Below are positions 62,800 through 64,000 of a stretch of 64,000 bases of DNA, one piece after another. The position numbers and the translations under genes were made by a program. How positions within the stretch are numbered: position 1 is the stretch's first letter; every line of letters begins with the position of its first letter. Source of the stretch: Acinetobacter gandensis (GTDB lineage: Bacteria > Pseudomonadota > Gammaproteobacteria > Pseudomonadales > Moraxellaceae); NCBI RefSeq assembly GCF_001678755.1, contig NZ_LZDS01000030.1, positions 1 to 64,000 of the forward strand, written 5' to 3'. Under the pieces are notes generated by a model. That model saw nothing but the letters and a program-made list of their open reading frames with translations, was not told the origin of the DNA and ran no database searches.

Positions 62800-63693
62800 T
62801 TAGCCATCTAGTACAATGCTCTTTGCAATCCGATCAGCCTCTTTAAACAAAGTTGGCTGAGCTAAGCCTTGAATATTTATATCTGTAGATACCAATCTTT
62901 TATTTAAAATCAAATCGATCGATGCCGTAATTCGATCTTCCTGTAAACGATCTATTTCAATCACTCCAACTTTACACCCAGCAGTCATGGCTTCATAAAT
63001 CATCGAAACACTGTCTTCCGTAACCCAAACCGCTTCGGCTTTTTGCATTTCTTCAAAAATCCAACCTTGCGGAGTGTCTTCAACTGGGAAAATCTGTACT
63101 TTTTCAATATTCTTTAACTGCTTTAATTCTGCTAAAAACGCTTTCGGGGTGCGCCGTGAAGTAGTCAAAATGATTTCTGAATTTGGATTCTGCTCGACTA
63201 TCTGTTCAATCGCTTGGAGCACTTTAGCTGTATTCCACTGATGGCGTTTTGACGAACCACCTAGTGCAATAAGTACCCGCCCCATTTGATGTCGCCCCTC
63301 ATCAACAATTGGATTTAAAGCCCCTTGCGTAATCAAAATCTTTTTGGAAGCTGCCATACCGTCATGCTCTGGTATTACACTATAGTCAAACCAGGCCACT
63401 GGCAAACTTGGCTTCATTAAAATGACAGTTTTAGCCTGCTTATAAACCTGACCCAATAACCACACACGAAAATGAGTATGGCTCCCTACACCAAAAATAT
63501 AAGTCGGGACTTGCTGAATAGCTTTTACTTGATGACTAAAAACACCCGATAACAAAGTTGCTACTGGCAAATCATCAATCGATATTTCTTGAAAAGTAAC
63601 AGTCGATGTATATTGACGCTGCATAGCTTTAAATAACCCTAAGGCTTGTGAGCGATGTCCGGCTTTACCATCACTGACATAAACAATATGCAT
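62800..63693 (-). CDS. Mitochondrial-fission ELM1-family protein (predicted LOS glycosyltransferase)
   Basis: The 297 residues start at the ATG after GGAAAG; an earlier in-frame codon at 63762 lies in the ilvE terminator. The N-terminus MHIVYVSDGKAGHRSQALGL and the GT-B-like second half (GRVLIALGGSSKRHQW, then ILTTSRRTPKAFLAE and AVWVTEDSVSMIYEAMTAGC) define the ELM1 family. A. baumannii OC loci carry such a gene next to ilvE, where it is treated as a glycosyltransferase. Placement here is the same, supporting an early and conserved core step. Confidence 0.85.
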   Translation of the reverse strand: MHIVYVSDGKAGHRSQALGLFKAMQRQYTSTVTFQEISIDDLPVATLLSGVFSHQVKAIQQVPTYIFGVGSHTHFRVWLLGQVYKQAKTVILMKPSLPVAWFDYSVIPEHDGMAASKKILITQGALNPIVDEGRHQMGRVLIALGGSSKRHQWNTAKVLQAIEQIVEQNPNSEIILTTSRRTPKAFLAELKQLKNIEKVQIFPVEDTPQGWIFEEMQKAEAVWVTEDSVSMIYEAMTAGCKVGVIEIDRLQEDRITASIDLILNKRLVSTDINIQGLAQPTLFKEADRIAKSIVLDG

Positions 63694-63727
63694 AGTCACT
63701 TTCCAATCTTTCAATAATCTAAGGCCA

Positions 63728-63759
63728 TAAAAAAAGGCGAAACTTTCATTTCGCCTTTC
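63728..63759 (-). terminator. ilvE terminator
   Basis: On the minus strand, AAAGGCGAAA, loop TGAAAG and TTTCGCCTTT are followed by several T. It separates ilvE from the outer-core genes. Confidence 0.88.
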
Positions 63760-63776
63760 CATCTTAACCGATCAAC

Positions 63777-64000
63777 TTATTTTACGTAAGTTAACCAGTG
63801 TGCATATTTAGGGTCTTTACCCTGAACAGCATTAAAGAATGCAGTTTGAATTTGCTCAGTAATTGGGCCACGACGACCTTCACCAATTTGACGATCATCA
63901 TATTCACGGATTGGTGTTACTTCAGCTGCTGTACCTGTGAAGAATGCTTCATCTGCAATGTAGAATTCATCACGTGTAATACGACGTTCAACCACTTCAA
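63777..64000 (-). CDS. ilvE: Branched-chain amino-acid aminotransferase, C-terminal part (partial)
   Basis: Transaminates branched-chain 2-oxo acids using PLP. Only the last 74 or so codons are in the window; the gene continues past the right edge. The segment [20 protein letters not shown], then [20 protein letters not shown], is the conserved PLP phosphate-binding end of class IV aminotransferases. ilvE is the second known border of the outer-core locus in A. baumannii. Confidence 0.95.
   Translation of the reverse strand, partial: EVVERRITRDEFYIADEAFFTGTAAEVTPIREYDDRQIGEGRRGPITEQIQTAFFNAVQGKDPKYAHWLTYVK

Noticed and set aside
1..64000. CRISPR array, prophage or insertion sequence
   Set aside because: No regularly spaced repeats, transposase, integrase or phage structural genes were seen on either strand.

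Overview
The window is a chromosomal segment of an Acinetobacter species (Gammaproteobacteria, Moraxellaceae). The evidence is the AT-rich coding style, the 16S 5' sequence, the trpA-accD-folC order with a separate trpFB pair, a BaeSR-type two-component system, and an ilvE-to-aspS interval holding glycan genes. In A. baumannii that interval is the lipooligosaccharide outer-core (OC) locus. No insertion sequence, integrase, prophage module or CRISPR array was seen, so this is mostly core chromosome with one variable island at the right end.

Layout. 1-753: 5' end of a leftward 16S rRNA gene with its promoter and leader. 754-2956: a yfiRNB-type operon for c-di-GMP signalling (periplasmic YfiR, HAMP-GGDEF YfiN, OmpA-like lipoprotein YfiB). 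3083-3554: leftward tRNA cluster Pro-Arg-His-Pro behind one strong promoter. 3633-9451: leftward nadA, argJ, a small secreted protein and secA, which has an unusual upstream region. 9786-12063: a 1-Cys peroxiredoxin, a candidate small RNA, an MBL-fold hydrolase and a phosphatase gene interrupted by an in-frame TGA. 12087-16034: overlapping trpA-accD-folC-SPOR operon. 16398-24360: an NhaC-family antiporter, an AraC regulator divergent from a di-iron-like hydrolase, DUF2804, DUF1543, a CPBP protease and trpFB. 24480-27343: a B12 salvage unit made of a cobalamin riboswitch, a BtuB-like receptor and a PduO-type adenosyltransferase. 27529-36964: glycerophosphodiesterase, META lipoprotein, desaturase, SelO, L,D-transpeptidase, YjbR protein, an AT-rich orphan gene, an amino-acid permease, an alpha/beta-hydrolase remnant and a large lipoprotein. 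Three perfect DnaA boxes lie between selO and the transpeptidase gene. 37202-40349: BaeRS-like two-component system divergent from a Cys-repeat lipoprotein. 40667-44444: tandem acyl-CoA dehydrogenases. 44561-49161: GNAT and PaiB proteins, PsiE, an RcnB-like protein and a hypothetical gene framed by inverted repeat elements, and a phospholipase D-family protein. 49271-51355: a ZnuD-like zinc receptor with a near-ideal Zur operator. 52443-54227: aspS.

54541-63693 is the OC-type island. It holds an LpxL-family acyltransferase, a small membrane protein, a GT52/polysialyltransferase-like glycosyltransferase, a polysaccharide pyruvyl transferase-family protein, an SGNH hydrolase, an unknown protein, a GT4 glycosyltransferase, a polysaccharide deacetylase, a phosphoethanolamine-transferase-family protein and an ELM1-family protein. 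ilvE runs off the right edge. Together these enzymes probably build and decorate the LOS core. The island is the best place in the window to look for new chemistry.
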